A DNA stretch of 64,000 nt from Bidens hawaiensis (GCA_021521415.1 JAIQDT010002050.1:186001-250000); one strand, 5' to 3'; shown: positions 24,558 through 36,832, numbered from the stretch's first letter. Program-made: numbers and translations. Notes: a model not told the origin generated them from the letters alone.

Positions 24558-26301
24558 TGTAACACCATGTCTTTTACCCTCTTTAACTTAAGCCTAAATA
24601 TACAAACTTAGAAAGTATAGGGACTAAAAATGTAAATTTTGAAAATCTTGTCCCACCGCGGTACGCGACGGGGTAACAATCAACCCATCGTGTAGCGCGA
24701 TGGGCTTGCTGATTCAGTGGACACGTGTCCAACGACGTGTCAACATGTGGCACGTTGTGACAGGCCACGTGTCACCACAGCATAAGGCGGCGTAATATTG
24801 CGGCGCCGCGGTACGCGACGGGTCCCAAGTAACCTATCGCGTACCGTGATGGGGACAAAAATCGCCTATAAAAGGGGGGTGACGGGCATGAGCTCCATTC
24901 ATCTCAAACACACCTCCAATTACACACACTTAATCTCGAAAGGCGTGCCCCATTGTCGTAACAAGCCAACATGCTGTTTTCTCGTATTTCAGCAAGAACG
25001 AAGTTATAATCAAGTAGCAATCACTTAAGCAAGTAGATCAAGATCCTGCCTTTTCTTATTATCAATCTAAAGTATCCAATCTAAGGTAGGAATTACGTTT
25101 AAGTTATTTGAATTATCGCTTAGACTATCAATCTAGGCTATTGCTTTTAACCTTGATCGTATTTTACAAATCATTCACAATCATGTTTTCATAAACGTTA
25201 CTTCATGATGAAGTAATGTTAAATGAAAAATATATTTTGACGGGTATGTAGTAACTGGAAGGGGGATATCACTAGTAGTAAGTTTCTTGCCTAAGGAAAA
25301 GTAATTCGTATAAATCCCAATCAACCGAGGGACCCGTTTACTTACCTGGTGAAACTTACCAACATGATAGACCCTATTAGGCCAAAGCATGCTATATCAA
25401 ACGTCATATAAAAACAAGTGTTTTCATTCACAATCAAAGATAAAAGATTTCAAGGTTAAGCTTACAATCATAACTTAACATCATTCAAACATTCATACGA
25501 ACCTATTTATGTATAGGTTAAGTATCATTCACAATCAATCAATCAATCAATTAGTCAAGGTTTTCCAACACCGACGGTACAGGTGAATACGTCAACCTTT
25601 TTCAATCAGTCGAAACATATTTATACTCAATGAGACGAACGGGTGTTTGTCTTAACGAGTCAATCAATGTCTACATGAGATCATGCGATCTCTAAAATGT
25701 TATAATACAAAGTAGAGAATAAAATCTACTCGGACCGAATAAGCATGTGTATGGATCCAAACATAACTGTTAAAGCTCAATCAATAAATCAAAGGCAATG
25801 AAGCCGCGAGCTTAAACGGTCATGACCAGTTCTTAGTTTAGGGCCATTTGGCTCGGGGAATACCGTTGTGTGTGTAAGGTAGTGGTACATATACCGGAAG
25901 TAGGAATACTTCCCCTGAGATTGTCAAGAAAACTACATTTGTATTGTAATCGCCATAATGTTTTATTGAGTCGTACGTGTTCACCAGCATATAGCTGACG
26001 TATTTTTCCAACCCTTTGCAGGTAATTAAGCATAAGTAGCATTAACAAGGATTGGAGTCTTAATGAAGATAGAAGCGCGTACAAGATGGCTCCGTTTTTT
26101 ATATAAAATCATTGTAATATGAAAACATATCTTTTGTAAACTAATACTCGGGTATTTAATTCCCGAGTAAATTTTCAATGTAAATTAATATTATATTCAA
26201 ACTAAAGTCTTCCGCTAAAATTAACCCACAAACTCTGATATATTTAAAAAACAGGTACCAACTAGTAGTCACACGCCTAGGCTATAAGTCGGGGTGTGAA
26301 A
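24558..26301 (+). mobile_element. 5' LTR of gypsy element G2
   Basis: 1744 bp, TGTAACACCATG to GGGGTGTGAAA (CA mutated), paired with 31473-33194. TATAAAAG is at 24867-24874. Upstream are two CpG-rich palindromic pairs, GGTACGCGACGGG with its inverted partner (24656-24704 and 24801-24854), and a cluster of ACGTGTC boxes (24723-24773). Short frames inside the LTR are not genes. Confidence 0.9.
24723..24773 (+). promoter_or_regulatory. ACGTGTC (G-box/ABRE-like) cluster in G2 LTR
   Basis: ACGTGTC at 24723-24729, 24735-24741 and 24767-24773, plus a GCACGTTG variant, about 100 bp upstream of the TATA box. All three are kept in the 3' LTR (31638, 31650, 31682). ACGTGTC is the canonical abscisic-acid response element core in plants; the response itself is inferred. 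Confidence 0.5.
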
Positions 26302-26304
26302 GGT

Positions 26305-26317
26305 TGGTATCAGAGCC
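26305..26317 (+). promoter_or_regulatory. G2 primer-binding site, initiator tRNA-Met
   Basis: TGGTATCAGAGCC three bases after the 5' LTR. Confidence 0.9.
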
Positions 26318-26436
26318 ATCAGTTTCAGCGAATTAGGTATTAAACATTAGTACCTAGGCTTTAACTATTATTATGGTTATTATTATTCGTAGGGATAAGA
26401 TAGGATTGGTAAACCTCCTATCCCTAATCTAACTAA

Positions 26437-28893
26437 ATGCAGATGTCTTATACTAACTACTTTGGCCGTAGACACCGAGTAGCCATTCGATCAATACCGA
26501 CAATCAATCACGAACCATCTGACATGGAAAGTAGTAATAGTTACTATACTAGTTTTTTTCAGTCACAATCAAACAATCAATCCAGTGATACCCTATGGGA
26601 GCCAACCCGTGTATCTCCCTGGTAGTCAACAGTTCCCAATCGGAATTTCTGATGATAACATTGAAGACATTCCAACGTACTATCCCTCCGACATCCCAAC
26701 ATATCATCCTTCGGAAGAGCAGGAAGTACAAAGTAAGATCAAACAAGAGACTGAATCGCAATCATCAAGCTGGATGAATTGTCACTCTGATCAAAGGAGA
26801 TGGCAATTTGGATCACCACCATTGAACTATCAATATGAGACCCCACCAGCAACTACAGAACCTAGTCACAAACCAAAAATGACGGTTAGCATGCCATATA
26901 AAAAGAGACTTAACTCATCACCAATCAAAAACACTTATGAATTGGAGGAGGATCCTGAAGAAGAGGAGGATCCCGAAGAGGAAGAAGAGAATGAGAATCC
27001 TTACTTTCCTCCATACTTAGGACCGAGGCCTTCGATCGTACAACAAGCTAAGGAGATTCGCGAAGAGGCAAATCTTATCGAGGAATTTTATACAACCAAT
27101 ATTCCTGATGAAGAAATGCATGCATATGTTGCTAACCCGCATCTCTATCCACAAGGAAATGCATATCTCTTTCCATCTGCATCTGCACCAACGGGATATC
27201 CGAACCCGCCAAATTCGGTGATGGACTAGCTGAGAAATGAGAAAGTGGACAAAAAGAGAAAGGGAAGAAAGATTGCTAAGAAGTGTGACAAGATGAAAAA
27301 TCTTGTTAAGAAATGGATTAAGGATTAGAAATCATTGTTTTGCACTGTTGTTGTAATCTTTTTCTTGTAAAATAAATAATGTAATATAGAGTGTGTCTTT
27401 TCTGAATCATGTTTTATTCATGTAACAGCATGTCTAAAGCAAACAGTAATCAAGAAACTCAAGTAAACAATAAAGGAAAGACAATTGAAGAAATTTTGCA
27501 AGAAAAAGCTACCGCGGAAAATATACAAGCCCTACCACAAAATTATGTGCTTGGAATCCGTGATTTGATAAAAGAGGCTGTGCATCCAATCTATGAAATA
27601 TTGAAAAACGATCCCAGTCGTACCGCCTCACAATCTAATAAAAGAGCAAGCCAAAATGAATCCGCTACTTCAAAGAAAGAATCAAAGAAAGAATCTAAAA
27701 AGGAATCGGAAAAGAAAGAAGGTTAGAAGAAAGAGACTGAAAGAAAGAAAGAAAGAAGCTAGTGATGAAAGCTCGACTGCTGAAAATGACCTCCATGAGA
27801 AAACAAAGAAACTTAAAATACACGAAGGTTGTGATTTCAAGGTGTTTAAAGTCTATAACCCCAAAGAGTTTCACGGGGATAAAGGAGTGATGCATACCCT
27901 CCGATGGCTGGAGGAAATGGAATCAATTGTATTGATTAGCTAGTGTACGGAGAATGAGAAAGTTCAGTACACCTCTCATATGTTCAAAGGAGAGGCATTA
28001 GAATGGTGGAACACCCTAATTGAAGTCAAAGGAAAAGAAAATTTATACAATCTAGACTGGGCAACGTTCATGGCTATGGTATTGAAGAAATTATGTCCGA
28101 TAAACGAAATGGATCAGATTCAAACCAAGCTGTGGAACCACAAGGTTGTGGGAACCAATCTTAAGGAATATAACACCAAGTTCCTTGAGTACTGTAGAAT
28201 TGTGCCTCATATGGTCACTCCTGAAATCAACAAGGTGACACAATACATTTATGGACTAACAATCGAGTTCCGTGATTTAGTACGTTCACACATGCCGTCT
28301 ACGACGGAATCTGCTATGGAGTTGGCTGGATATTTGATGGACAGAATGTTGAGGAATCGAGATGAGAAAAAGAAAGATGATGGAAAGACAAGTGTGGGTG
28401 GAAAGATAAAGAAGACGGAGAAGAAAAGAGAAGGGGATTTGTGTATAGTCGCCCCATTTGCAAGTCATGTGGAATGAGAAATTTTGGCAGATGTCTTCGA
28501 CCAACTAACATTGTTGTATGTGGATTTTGCAAGAAACCAAGGCACTCAGAAGCAGATTGTAGGAAGAAGACCGGGGTATGTTTTGAGTGTGGTGAAAAGG
28601 GACGCTATATTACGGAGTGCCCAAAGAAAAAGCCGATGACAAATACGGCAAGTGGCAGCGGTGCTAAGACCGATGCTAAGAAGGGAAACGCTCTTGTCTT
28701 TATGTTAGACACTCAAAAGGCAGCTGATATACCGGACGTGATCACCGGTACGTTTCCTATAAATGATGTTTATGCTAGTGTTTTATTTGACTCGGGTGCA
28801 AACCAAAGCTTTATAGATTATAAATTTTGTAGTCTATTAAATGAACCCTTAGTTAAACTAGATAAACATTATGAAGTAGAAACTGCTAATTGA
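26437..28893 (+). pseudogene. gag: G2 gypsy gag and start of protease, decayed
   Basis: An N-terminal segment starts at ATG 26437 (MQMSYTNYFGRR) and shifts near 26585 into a frame to 27229 with an acidic run (EEEDPEEEEENENPY). A second segment begins near 27409, then 27656-27943 (FKVYNPKEFHGDKG, core Gag) and 27980-28477 (FKGEALEWWNTLIEVKG). The 28441-28893 frame carries two zinc knuckles (CGFCKKPRHSEADC, CFECGEKGRYITEC; H to Y in the second) and the protease motif VLFDSGANQSFIDY. At least four breaks. TGA at 28891-28893 splits the protease from the rest of pol. Confidence 0.8.
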
Positions 28894-31436
28894 AGTATAA
28901 GTAAAATAACCGAAGCTTTAGATAATGCCAAAATTTCTTTAGCCAATCACGTTATACCTGTACGATTGTTACCCATGACATTAGCAGGTTTTGATTTAGT
29001 ATTAGGTATGGACTGGTTATCGTTTAATCAGGCTCGTATCCTATGTAATGATAGAGCCATTGACATTCGAACACCTAATAACAAAACCATTTGTATAACC
29101 GGAGATAAAGAAGGAGGAAAGGTAGGAATTATTTCCAAGATCAAAGCCAGTCATTGCATAGGTAAGGGATGCCTCGCATTCATGGCCTATGTAACCAAGG
29201 AACCCGAACTAAATAAGATGGAGGAAGTACCGATCGTGTCTGAATTTCAAGATGTATTTCCTGAAGAGTTACCAGGAGCCCCGCCAGACATAGAGCTAGA
29301 GTTTAGAATTGATCTTATACCAAGAACATCACCAATAGTAAAATCACCTTATCGTTTAGCACCAACGGAAATGAAAGAGCTGAAGAAACAGTTAGATGAG
29401 CTTTTAGAGAAAGGATTCATATGACTGAGTTCGTCACCGTGGGGAGCTCCAATTCTATTTGTAAAGAAAAAGGATGGATCAATGAGGATGTGTATAGACT
29501 ACCGAGAGCTAAACAAGGTCACGATTAAGAATAAGTATCCACTACCAAGAATCGACGACTTGTTTGATCAGCTTCAGGGAGCCTGTTGTTTTTCAAAGAT
29601 TGATCTTAGATCGGGTTACCATCAGCTAAAGGTACAAGAAGAAGATATACCTAAAACAACATTTAGAACCCGATACGGACATTATGAGTTTACCGTGATG
29701 CCTTTCGGACTCACTAATGCTCCAACAGCTTTTATAGACATGATGAATCGGATTTGCAAGCCATACTTGGACAAGTTTGCTATTGTCTTCATCAATGACA
29801 TTCTTGTTTATTCAAAATCCAAAGACGATCATCAAGTTCATCTTAAAATCATACTTGAAACCCTAAGAAACGAGAAATTATACGCTAAATTCTCGAAATG
29901 TGAATTTTGGTTGTCCGAAGTGCAATTTCTTGGTCATGTTATAACTGAGAAGGGTATTCAAGTAGATCCAGCAAAGATTGAGGCCATAACCAAATGGGAG
30001 AAACCCAAGACACCAACTCAAGTTCGAAGTTTTCTAGGCTTAGCCGGATATTATCGAAGATTTATTCAAGATTTCTCCCGAATAGCTGTTCCATTAACTT
30101 CACTCACGAGAAAGTCAGTTAAGTTTGAATGGGGACCGAAGCAAGAGGAAGCATTCGAGACACTTAAACAAAAGTTGACTAATGCACCTATTTTGGCCTT
30201 GCCAGAAGGACTAGAAAACTTTATCATTTACTGTGATGCTTCGCACATGGGAATGGGAAGTGTTTTAATGCAAGGAAAGAAAGTGATTGCCTATGTAGCT
30301 AAGTGCCTGACATGTTCAAATGTGAAAGCTGAACATCAAAAGCCGTTAGGATTACTACAACAACCGAAAATCCCGATATGGAAGTGGGATATGATAACCA
30401 TGGATTTCATCATGAAGTTACCAAAAACTTCACGCCAAAACGATGCAATCTGGGTTATTGTAGATGGACTTACCAAGTCTTCCCATTTCATTCCAATTCA
30501 AGAAACATTTAGTATGGATAAGTTAGCACACTTATATGTCAAAATATAGTAGCATTACATGGTGTGCCGCTATCCATCATTTCTGATAGAGATAGTCATT
30601 TCACTTCAAATTTTTGGTCAAGTTTTCAAAAGGCTTGGGGACTCGACTAAACTTAAGTACTGCATACCATCCCCAAACTGATGGCCAAAGTGAACGTACA
30701 ATTCAAACCTTGGAAGATATGCTTCGTGCCTATGTTATCGACTTAGGAGGAAGTTGACACTCATCTCGTGCTGATGAAATTCTCATACAACAACAGTTAT
30801 CATACGAGTATCCAAGCAGCACCATTCGAAGCATTGTATGGACGTAAGTGTTGAACACCTATATGTTGGTCAGAAACAGGTGATAGTCAGTTGTCAGGAC
30901 CCGAGATAGTTCAAAGAACCACCGATCAAATAATACAAATCCATGAACGATTGAAAACAGCAAGGGATAGGCTAAAGAGTTATGCGGACATTCGCCGCAA
31001 GCCATTAGAATTCAAAGAAGGCAACAAAGTGTTATTGAAAGTATCTCCTTGGAAAGGTGTAGTAAGATTTGGGAAGAAAGGAAAATTAAGTCCAAGATTC
31101 GTTGCACCATTCAAGATACTCGAAAGAGTTGGGCTAGTTGCTTATCGGCTAGAATTACCCGAGGAGATGAAGGGTATTCACGATGTGTTTCACGTATCCA
31201 ATTTGCGCAAGTGTTTAGCCGAAGAAACCCTTGCAATGCCATTAAAAGATGTCAAGATCAACGAAAAACTTAAGTTTGTAGAACAACCAATTCAAATAGA
31301 GGATAGCATGATTAAGTTTCTCAAGCACAAACGACTCAAGCTCGTAAAAGTCAAATGGGATTCAAGACGAGGACCCGAGTATACGTGGGAACTCGAGTCA
31401 GAAATGAAGAAAAAGTATCCCAATCTATTCCAATAA
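28894..31436 (+). pseudogene. pol: G2 gypsy pol (RT, truncated RNase H, integrase), decayed
   Basis: 28966-29424 ends the protease (LVLGMDWLS) and enters RT, stopping at a TGA where Arg is normal. 29482-30549 holds most of RT ([24 protein letters not shown]). The catalytic box reads FINDIL with AAT at 29794-29796, so the first catalytic Asp is Asn. RNase H begins (YCDAS), then jumps at about 30310 into the integrase zinc-finger end and core ([10 protein letters not shown]): an internal deletion has fused the two. Integrase continues in broken frames to 30890. 30891-31436 is the C-terminal domain with VKVKWDSRRGPEYTWELE, chromodomain-like as in plant chromoviruses. Confidence 0.85.
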
Positions 31437-31472
31437 ATCTCGAGGACAAGATTATTCAAAAGGTGGGAAGGA
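31437..31472 (+). other. G2 polypurine tract
   Basis: CAAAAGGTGGGAAGGA (31457-31472) abuts the 3' LTR. Confidence 0.75.
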
Positions 31473-33194
31473 TGTAACACCACGTCTTTTACCCTCTTTA
31501 ATTTAAGCCTAAATATACTAACTTAGAAAGTATAGGGACTAAAAATGTAAATTATGAAAATCTTGTCCCACCGCAGTACGCGACGGGGTAACAATCAACC
31601 CATCGAGTAGCGCGATGGGGTTGCTGAGTCAGTGGACACGTGTCCAACGACGTGTCAACACATGGCACGTTATGATAGGCCACGTGTCACCATCGCATAA
31701 GGCAGCGTAATATTGCGACAGGTCCCAAGTAACCCATCGCGTACTGCGATGGGGACCAAAATCGCCTATAAATAGGGGGTGACGGGCATGAGCTCCATTC
31801 ATCTCAAACACACCTCCAATTACACACACTTAACCTCGAAAGGCGTGCCCCATTGCCGTAACAAGCCGGCATGCTGTTTTCTCGTATTTCGTGCAAGAAA
31901 CGAAGTTATAATCAAGTAGCAATCACTTAAGCAAGTAGATCAAGATCCTGCTTTTTTTTATTATCAATCTAAAGTATCCAATCTAAGGTAGGAATTACGT
32001 TTAAGTTATTTGAATTATCGCTTAGACTATCAATCGAGGCTATGACCTTTAACCTTGATCGTATTTTACAAATCATTCACAATCATGTTTTCATAAACGT
32101 TACTTCATGATGAAGTAATGTTAAACGAAAAATATATTTTGACGGGCATGTAGTAACTGGAAGGGAGATATCACTAGTAGTAAGTTTCTTGCCTAAGGAA
32201 AAGTAATTCGTATAAATCCCAATCAACCGAGGGACCCGTTTACTTACCTGGTGAAACTTACCAACATGATAGAACCTATTAGGCCAAAGCATGCTATATC
32301 AAACGTCATATAAAAACAAGTGTTTTCATTTACAATCAAAGATAAACGATTTCAAGGTTAAGCTTACAATCATACCTTGACATCATTCAAAACATTCATA
32401 CGAACCTATTTATGTATAGGTTAAGTGTCATTCACAATCAATCAATCAATCAGTCAAGGTTTTCCAACACCGACGGTATTGGTGAATACGTCAACCTTTT
32501 TCAATGGAACATATTTATACTCAATGAGAGGAACGGGTGTTTGTCTTAACGAGTCAATCAATGTCTACATGAGATCATGCGATCTCTAAAATGTTATAAT
32601 ACAAAGTAGAGAATAAAATCAACTCAGACCGAATACGCATGTGTATGGATCCAAACATAACTATTAAAGCTCAATCAATCAATCAAAGGCAATGAAGCCG
32701 CGAGCTTAAACGGTCATGACCAGTTCTCAGTTTAGGGCCATTTGGCTTGGGGAATACCGTGTGTGTGTAGGGCAGTGGTACATATACCGGAAGTAGGAAT
32801 ACTTCCCCTGAGATTGTCAAGAAAACTACATTTATATTGTAATCGTCATAATGTTTTATTGAGTCATACATGTTCACCAGCATATAGCTGACGTAATTTT
32901 CCAACCCTTTACAGGTAATTAAGCATAAGTAGCATTAACAAGGATTGGAGTCTTAATGAAGATAGAAGCGCGTACAAGATGGCTCCGTTTTTTATATAAA
33001 ATCCTTGTAATATGAAAACATGTCTTTTGTAAACTAATACTAGGGTATTTAATTCCCAAGTAAATTTTCAATGTAAATTAATATTATATTCAAACTAAAG
33101 TCTTCTGCTAAAATTAACCCACAAACTCTGATATATTTACAAAACAGGTATCAACTAGTAGTCACATGCCTAGGCCCTAAGTCGGGGTGTGACA
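31473..33194 (+). mobile_element. 3' LTR of G2
   Basis: 1722 bp, TGTAACACCACG to GGGGTGTGACA; TATAAATA at 31767-31774. It differs from the 5' LTR by several percent by eye and lacks about 17 bp of the second CpG palindrome. Followed by TSD tatac. Confidence 0.9.
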
Positions 33195-33199
33195 TATAC

Positions 33200-33470
33200 G
33201 AGTCTGGATATGGGTTAAATGAATAATATATGCATAATTTGCAATAAGGTCCTCAAAGATCAGAGGTGGGATCAATTATGGGTAATAGTTTATTTTGGGT
33301 TTATTTTTGAAATATCTTGAAAGTTATTTTATATAATACATACATAATTAAACAAATAATAATATTATAATAATTAAAGAACTCGATAATTGCGGTAAAA
33401 GTTCCCGAACATCGAAATGGGTTGGGGTTTTAATAATAATAATATTTATTCGGAAGCCCGAGTTGTTACA
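33200..33470 (-). mobile_element. Solo LTR X, second part
   Basis: Resumes X after G2 and ends GTTGTTACA, followed by TSD gtgga (33471-33475). AT-rich, no gene. Confidence 0.65.
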
Positions 33471-34933
33471 GTGGAAAAGAAGGAACGAAAAACTGAAGAC
33501 ATCCCTGTTGTTCGCAAGTATCCCGAAGTTTCCTATTCGTGAAGTTAAATTTCGAATCGATCTCGTGCCTAGTGCTACCCGATTGCTAAGGATCATTATC
33601 GTGTTGCACCCTCCGAGATGCAAGAGTTGTCTAATCAGCTCCAATAAATTTCGGAGAAAAGGTTCATTCGCCCTAGTTCGTCTCCACGAGGCGCACCATT
33701 TCTTTTTATCAAAAAGAAATATGGATCCTTTCATATTTGGATCGATTACCGCGAGCTCAAAAAGCTGACAATCAAGAATCATTATCCTTTGCCTCGAATT
33801 GACGATCTTTTCGATCAACTCTAAGGAGCTTAATGCTTCTCAAAGGTTGATCTTCTTTCGGGTTATCATCAACTTCGTGTGCATGAAGATGACATATCCA
33901 AAACCGCTTTTGGGACTTGATATGGACATTACGAATTTAGGGTTATGCCTTTCATGCTAACCAATGCACCCACAATGTTTATGGACTTCATGAACTGCAT
34001 ATGCAAACATTTATTAGATAAGTTCGTAATTGTTTTTATTGAAGACATTCTTATTTATTCTAACTCCAAAGCCGAGCACGAGAATCATTTTCATTCCATC
34101 ATTGACCTCTTAAGGAAGGAACAACTTTACGCTAAGTTCTCAAAGTGCGAGTTTGGTTGAATGAAGTTCCATTCTTATGGCATATAGTAAACGGAAAAGG
34201 GTATCTACGTTGACCCAACCAAAATCGAATCCATTAAGAATCGGAAAATTCCAAACTCTCCTACTGAAGTTCGTTCATTTCTTGGTCTTGCGGGTTACTA
34301 TCGTCTATTCATTCTTAATTTTTCCAAGATCGCTTTGCTCCTAATCGCTTTAACTCACAAGGATATACTTATGAATGGGGGTCAAATCAAGATGAATCTT
34401 TTCAAACTCTCAGACATATGATTTCTGATGTACCGATCCTTTCACTCCCCAAGGGCAATGAAGATATTGTTGTCTATTGTGATGCTTCTAATCAAGGCCT
34501 CGATTGTGTCCTTATGCAACAAGGTAAAGTTATCGCTTACGCTTCATGACAACTTAAGATTATTGAAAGGAATTATACGACGCATGATCTCGAACTCGGT
34601 GCCATCGTATTTGCGTTGAAAATTTAAAGACATTTCCGCACCAGCTCTAAATGTGTGGTATTCACCGACCACAAGAGTCTTCAACATATTTTCGTCCAAA
34701 AGGATCTAAACTTGCGGAAACGACGATGGGCCGAACTACTTAGTGAATATGACAGTGAAATTCGGTAGCACCCTAATAAAGTGAACGTTGTAGCCGACAC
34801 CCTTAGTCAAAAGACCCATATGAAATTGATGTTGCTTCATAGCGTGACCGTTCAAACCGATCTTCAACTTCGTATCTTTGAAGCTCAACATGTCTCTGTC
34901 ACCGAGGGTAACATGTAAGAGTAAATGTCCTGT
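33471..34933 (+). pseudogene. G1 gypsy polyprotein, part 2: RT and RNase H
   Basis: Starts VEKKERKTEDIPVV, the usual linker before RT, in frame with 22619 once X is removed. RT fragments follow in changing frames: FRIDLVPS near 33550, 33945-34160 with the catalytic box FIEDIL (GAA at 34041-34043 replaces Asp), then AGYYR near 34300. RNase H traces are VVYCDAS-like text near 34470 and TDHKSL near 34665. The part ends near 34920 in the SVTEGNM linker that precedes the integrase zinc finger. Stops and frameshifts are frequent. Confidence 0.7.
34929..34933. repeat. TSD of solo LTR S, left copy (cctgt)
   Basis: cctgt here and catgt at 52704-52708. The undisturbed gypsy frame would read MSCGAE across the joint, as is usual in this linker. 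Confidence 0.6.
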
Positions 34934-35057
34934 TGTGACACCCGGCATTTTCAGGTTAACTCCGTTAACTAAACCCAGTTAAATCTTGTTGACTATATCT
35001 CCAAACCCAGTTAGTTCTGTTAACTACGTTAATGAACTCTCATGCATGTGGTGTCAC
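34934..35057 (+). mobile_element. Solo LTR S, first part
   Basis: TGTGACACCCGG start; its partner end GGGTATGACA is at 52703. The two form an imperfect inverted terminal repeat. EA inserted 124 bp into it. Confidence 0.6.
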
Positions 35058-35062
35058 GTATG
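35058..35062. repeat. TSD of EA, left copy (gtatg)
   Basis: Identical to 49874-49878, immediately outside both EA LTRs. Confidence 0.95.
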
Positions 35063-35490
35063 TGTTGGTACATGTATGTCAGTAGTTCATAGTCTAGCAT
35101 TTGTAATCGAGTCTGTAATGTAATTATGTTTTGTTTATGTTTGTTTTGTAATGCGCGAAGTTGTCAACAAGTTCGCTATGGCGAACTTGTTGAATCAGCG
35201 AAGTTATTGACAACTTCGCCTGTGGCGAAGTTGTCGTGTTTATATACTGTTTCAGACGAAACAGTTTAGTGAGTTGGTTTATGGTTTTCGTTTCAGTTTT
35301 CAGTAACCGAGTTACGTGTCATAGTCTGTAACGGTGACCTCGGGTCACGTGTTTGTTATCAATATAACGTGGTTGGTTTATTGCTTGTGTGTTCGATCTC
35401 TACATACTCTACACTCGTATCTACCTACGCAGGGATTCCGCACCTGCGTTGTTAGAGACATCCCGTGTACGATCCGTCCAGGAACCCACA
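35063..35490 (+). mobile_element. 5' LTR (A) of copia element EA
   Basis: 428 bp, TGTTGGTACATG to AACCCACA, differing from 49446-49873 at two positions by eye. U3 holds several GCGAAGTT/AACTTCGC motifs in both orientations (35153-35236), directly before TATATA at 35241-35246. An ACGTGTC box lies at 35314-35320. Frames read through the LTR (such as 35334-35720) are not genes; the same text recurs at 49717. Confidence 0.95.
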
Positions 35491-35588
35491 AGTGGTATCA
35501 GAGCCTTAGGCTCTTACGCTATGGTTCGAGATCTGCGTTTTGGTGTTTCTGGCACGTTTCTGTGCGTTTCTGGCCGAACAGTTCTTCA

Positions 35589-35922
35589 GGCGAAGTTATT
35601 GTTCATCAGGCGAAGTTGCCGTCACTGTTCGTAGGGTTTCAGCGAAGATATAAGGTCTGGCGAAGTTATGAACAGGCGAAGTTGACTTTAGGCGAAGTTG
35701 ACTTCTCGGCGAAGTTATAGCCAGGCGAAGTTATAGCCAGGCGAAGTTATGAACAGGCGAAGTTATGAACAGGCCAGGCGAAGTTATGAACAGGCGAAGT
35801 TATGAACAGGCGAAGTTATGAACAGGCCAGGTGAAGTTATGAACAGGCCAGGCGAAGTTATGGCCAGGCGAAGTTAGCAGCCAGGCGAAGTTATGGCCAG
35901 GTGAAGTTAGCAGCCAGGTGAA

Positions 35923-35925
<3 letters not shown>
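35589..35925 (+). repeat. GGCGAAGTT array, copy 1
   Basis: Roughly twenty direct GGCGAAGTTA units with spacers of the ATGAACA, ATGGCCA, ATAGCCA and GCAGCCA type. Some units read GGTGAAGTTA. Not CRISPR: units are short, direct and with repeated spacers. Confidence 0.9.

Positions 35926-35958
<33 letters not shown>
35926..35958 (+). repeat. Poly(A) run of 33
   Basis: Ends the motif array in copy 1; the equivalent run in copy 2 (37827-37857) has 31. Confidence 0.95.
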
Positions 35959-35961
<3 letters not shown>

Positions 35962-36832
35962 TTTGGAGTTTTCGTCTGTATGGCCAGGTGTACACGATTA
36001 TTGTGAGACCGAAGATGTTGTTCCGTCAACGAGTGATCTTGTTATCTCTTGATCTTACGTGTGAACAAATACGTGTCAACTCTGATTTGGAGTTGAGGTT
36101 GTGAATGGGTTATTGTTTGAAACTGGATAGTGACACATATTCGGGTGTTTGTGGGAAAGGAAATTGTTGTTGTTCGTGGTGACCAACCGAAGAAAGTCAA
36201 ATTGAACTGAAGGTTTTTCGTCATTACTGGATTGCGGTCAGAGCATATTTTTTATGTTATTTTCAAGGCGTTCGAGAATTGGATCCTGAAACGTGATGCT
36301 TATTTATTAGAGTGAAGATTCTGGAACAAGTTGGATTTAACCGGGAATTAAAGTGTTTATGTTCCTGATCGTTATCCCTGGTGATTGAAGATGCTTCAGA
36401 TTTTTTAATGGTCGTGTGTTAGATTCTGTCAGGATGGTTTTGTGATGAAATTGATCACTTGATGTTGAGTAGTTGAAGATTAAACCTTATCGTATGCCGA
36501 CGAGTTGGTGAAGTTGTGGAGGAAGCCCAACTTCATGTGGTGGTGAAGTCAGATGGACTCACGTGATTGGTTGAGATGATCTATTGGCACGAGGATGCAT
36601 GCATTACAAAGACCTCAATCGTTATAGTCGGAGAAGCTTACACTGAAGGGGAGATCTGATATGGAATACGCTGGGTGATTGGTAGATTTGTGAAGCTACA
36701 GGACAGTTTCTGACACGGCTGGTTTACTGCAAACAGAAGATCATCAGTTAAGAGGGAGTCTGTTGGTGCATGTTTTGTAACAGATGATCTTTCGTGTTTG
36801 TTAGAATTGAGAGCAACGGTCAAAGGGGAGAC

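Larger units (their letters stand above)
35491..36832 (+). repeat. EA leader module, copy 1, with PBS
   Basis: PBS TGGTATCAGAGCC at 35493-35505, then the motif array, a poly(A) run and about 870 bp of unique sequence. It ends in two polypurine-tract plus LTR-start junctions (AGAGGGAGTC before 36761 and CAAAGGGGAGAC before 36833). Outside the array it is almost identical to copy 2 (one substitution noticed, 36657 region versus 38564 region). No ORF of meaning. Confidence 0.85.

Noticed and set aside
35334..35720. 128-codon frame crossing LTR A and leader
   Set aside because: It starts in the LTR and reads through the PBS and motif array; the same text recurs in the 3' LTR at 49717 with a different end. 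No domain.
35589..35925. Regularly spaced GGCGAAGTT units resembling a CRISPR array
   Set aside because: Units are short, spacers are few and repeated, there are no cas genes, and the context is a plant retrotransposon leader.
36042..36224. Identical 60-codon minus frames at 36042 and 37941
   Set aside because: They are identical only because the leader is duplicated; no motif or codon signature.
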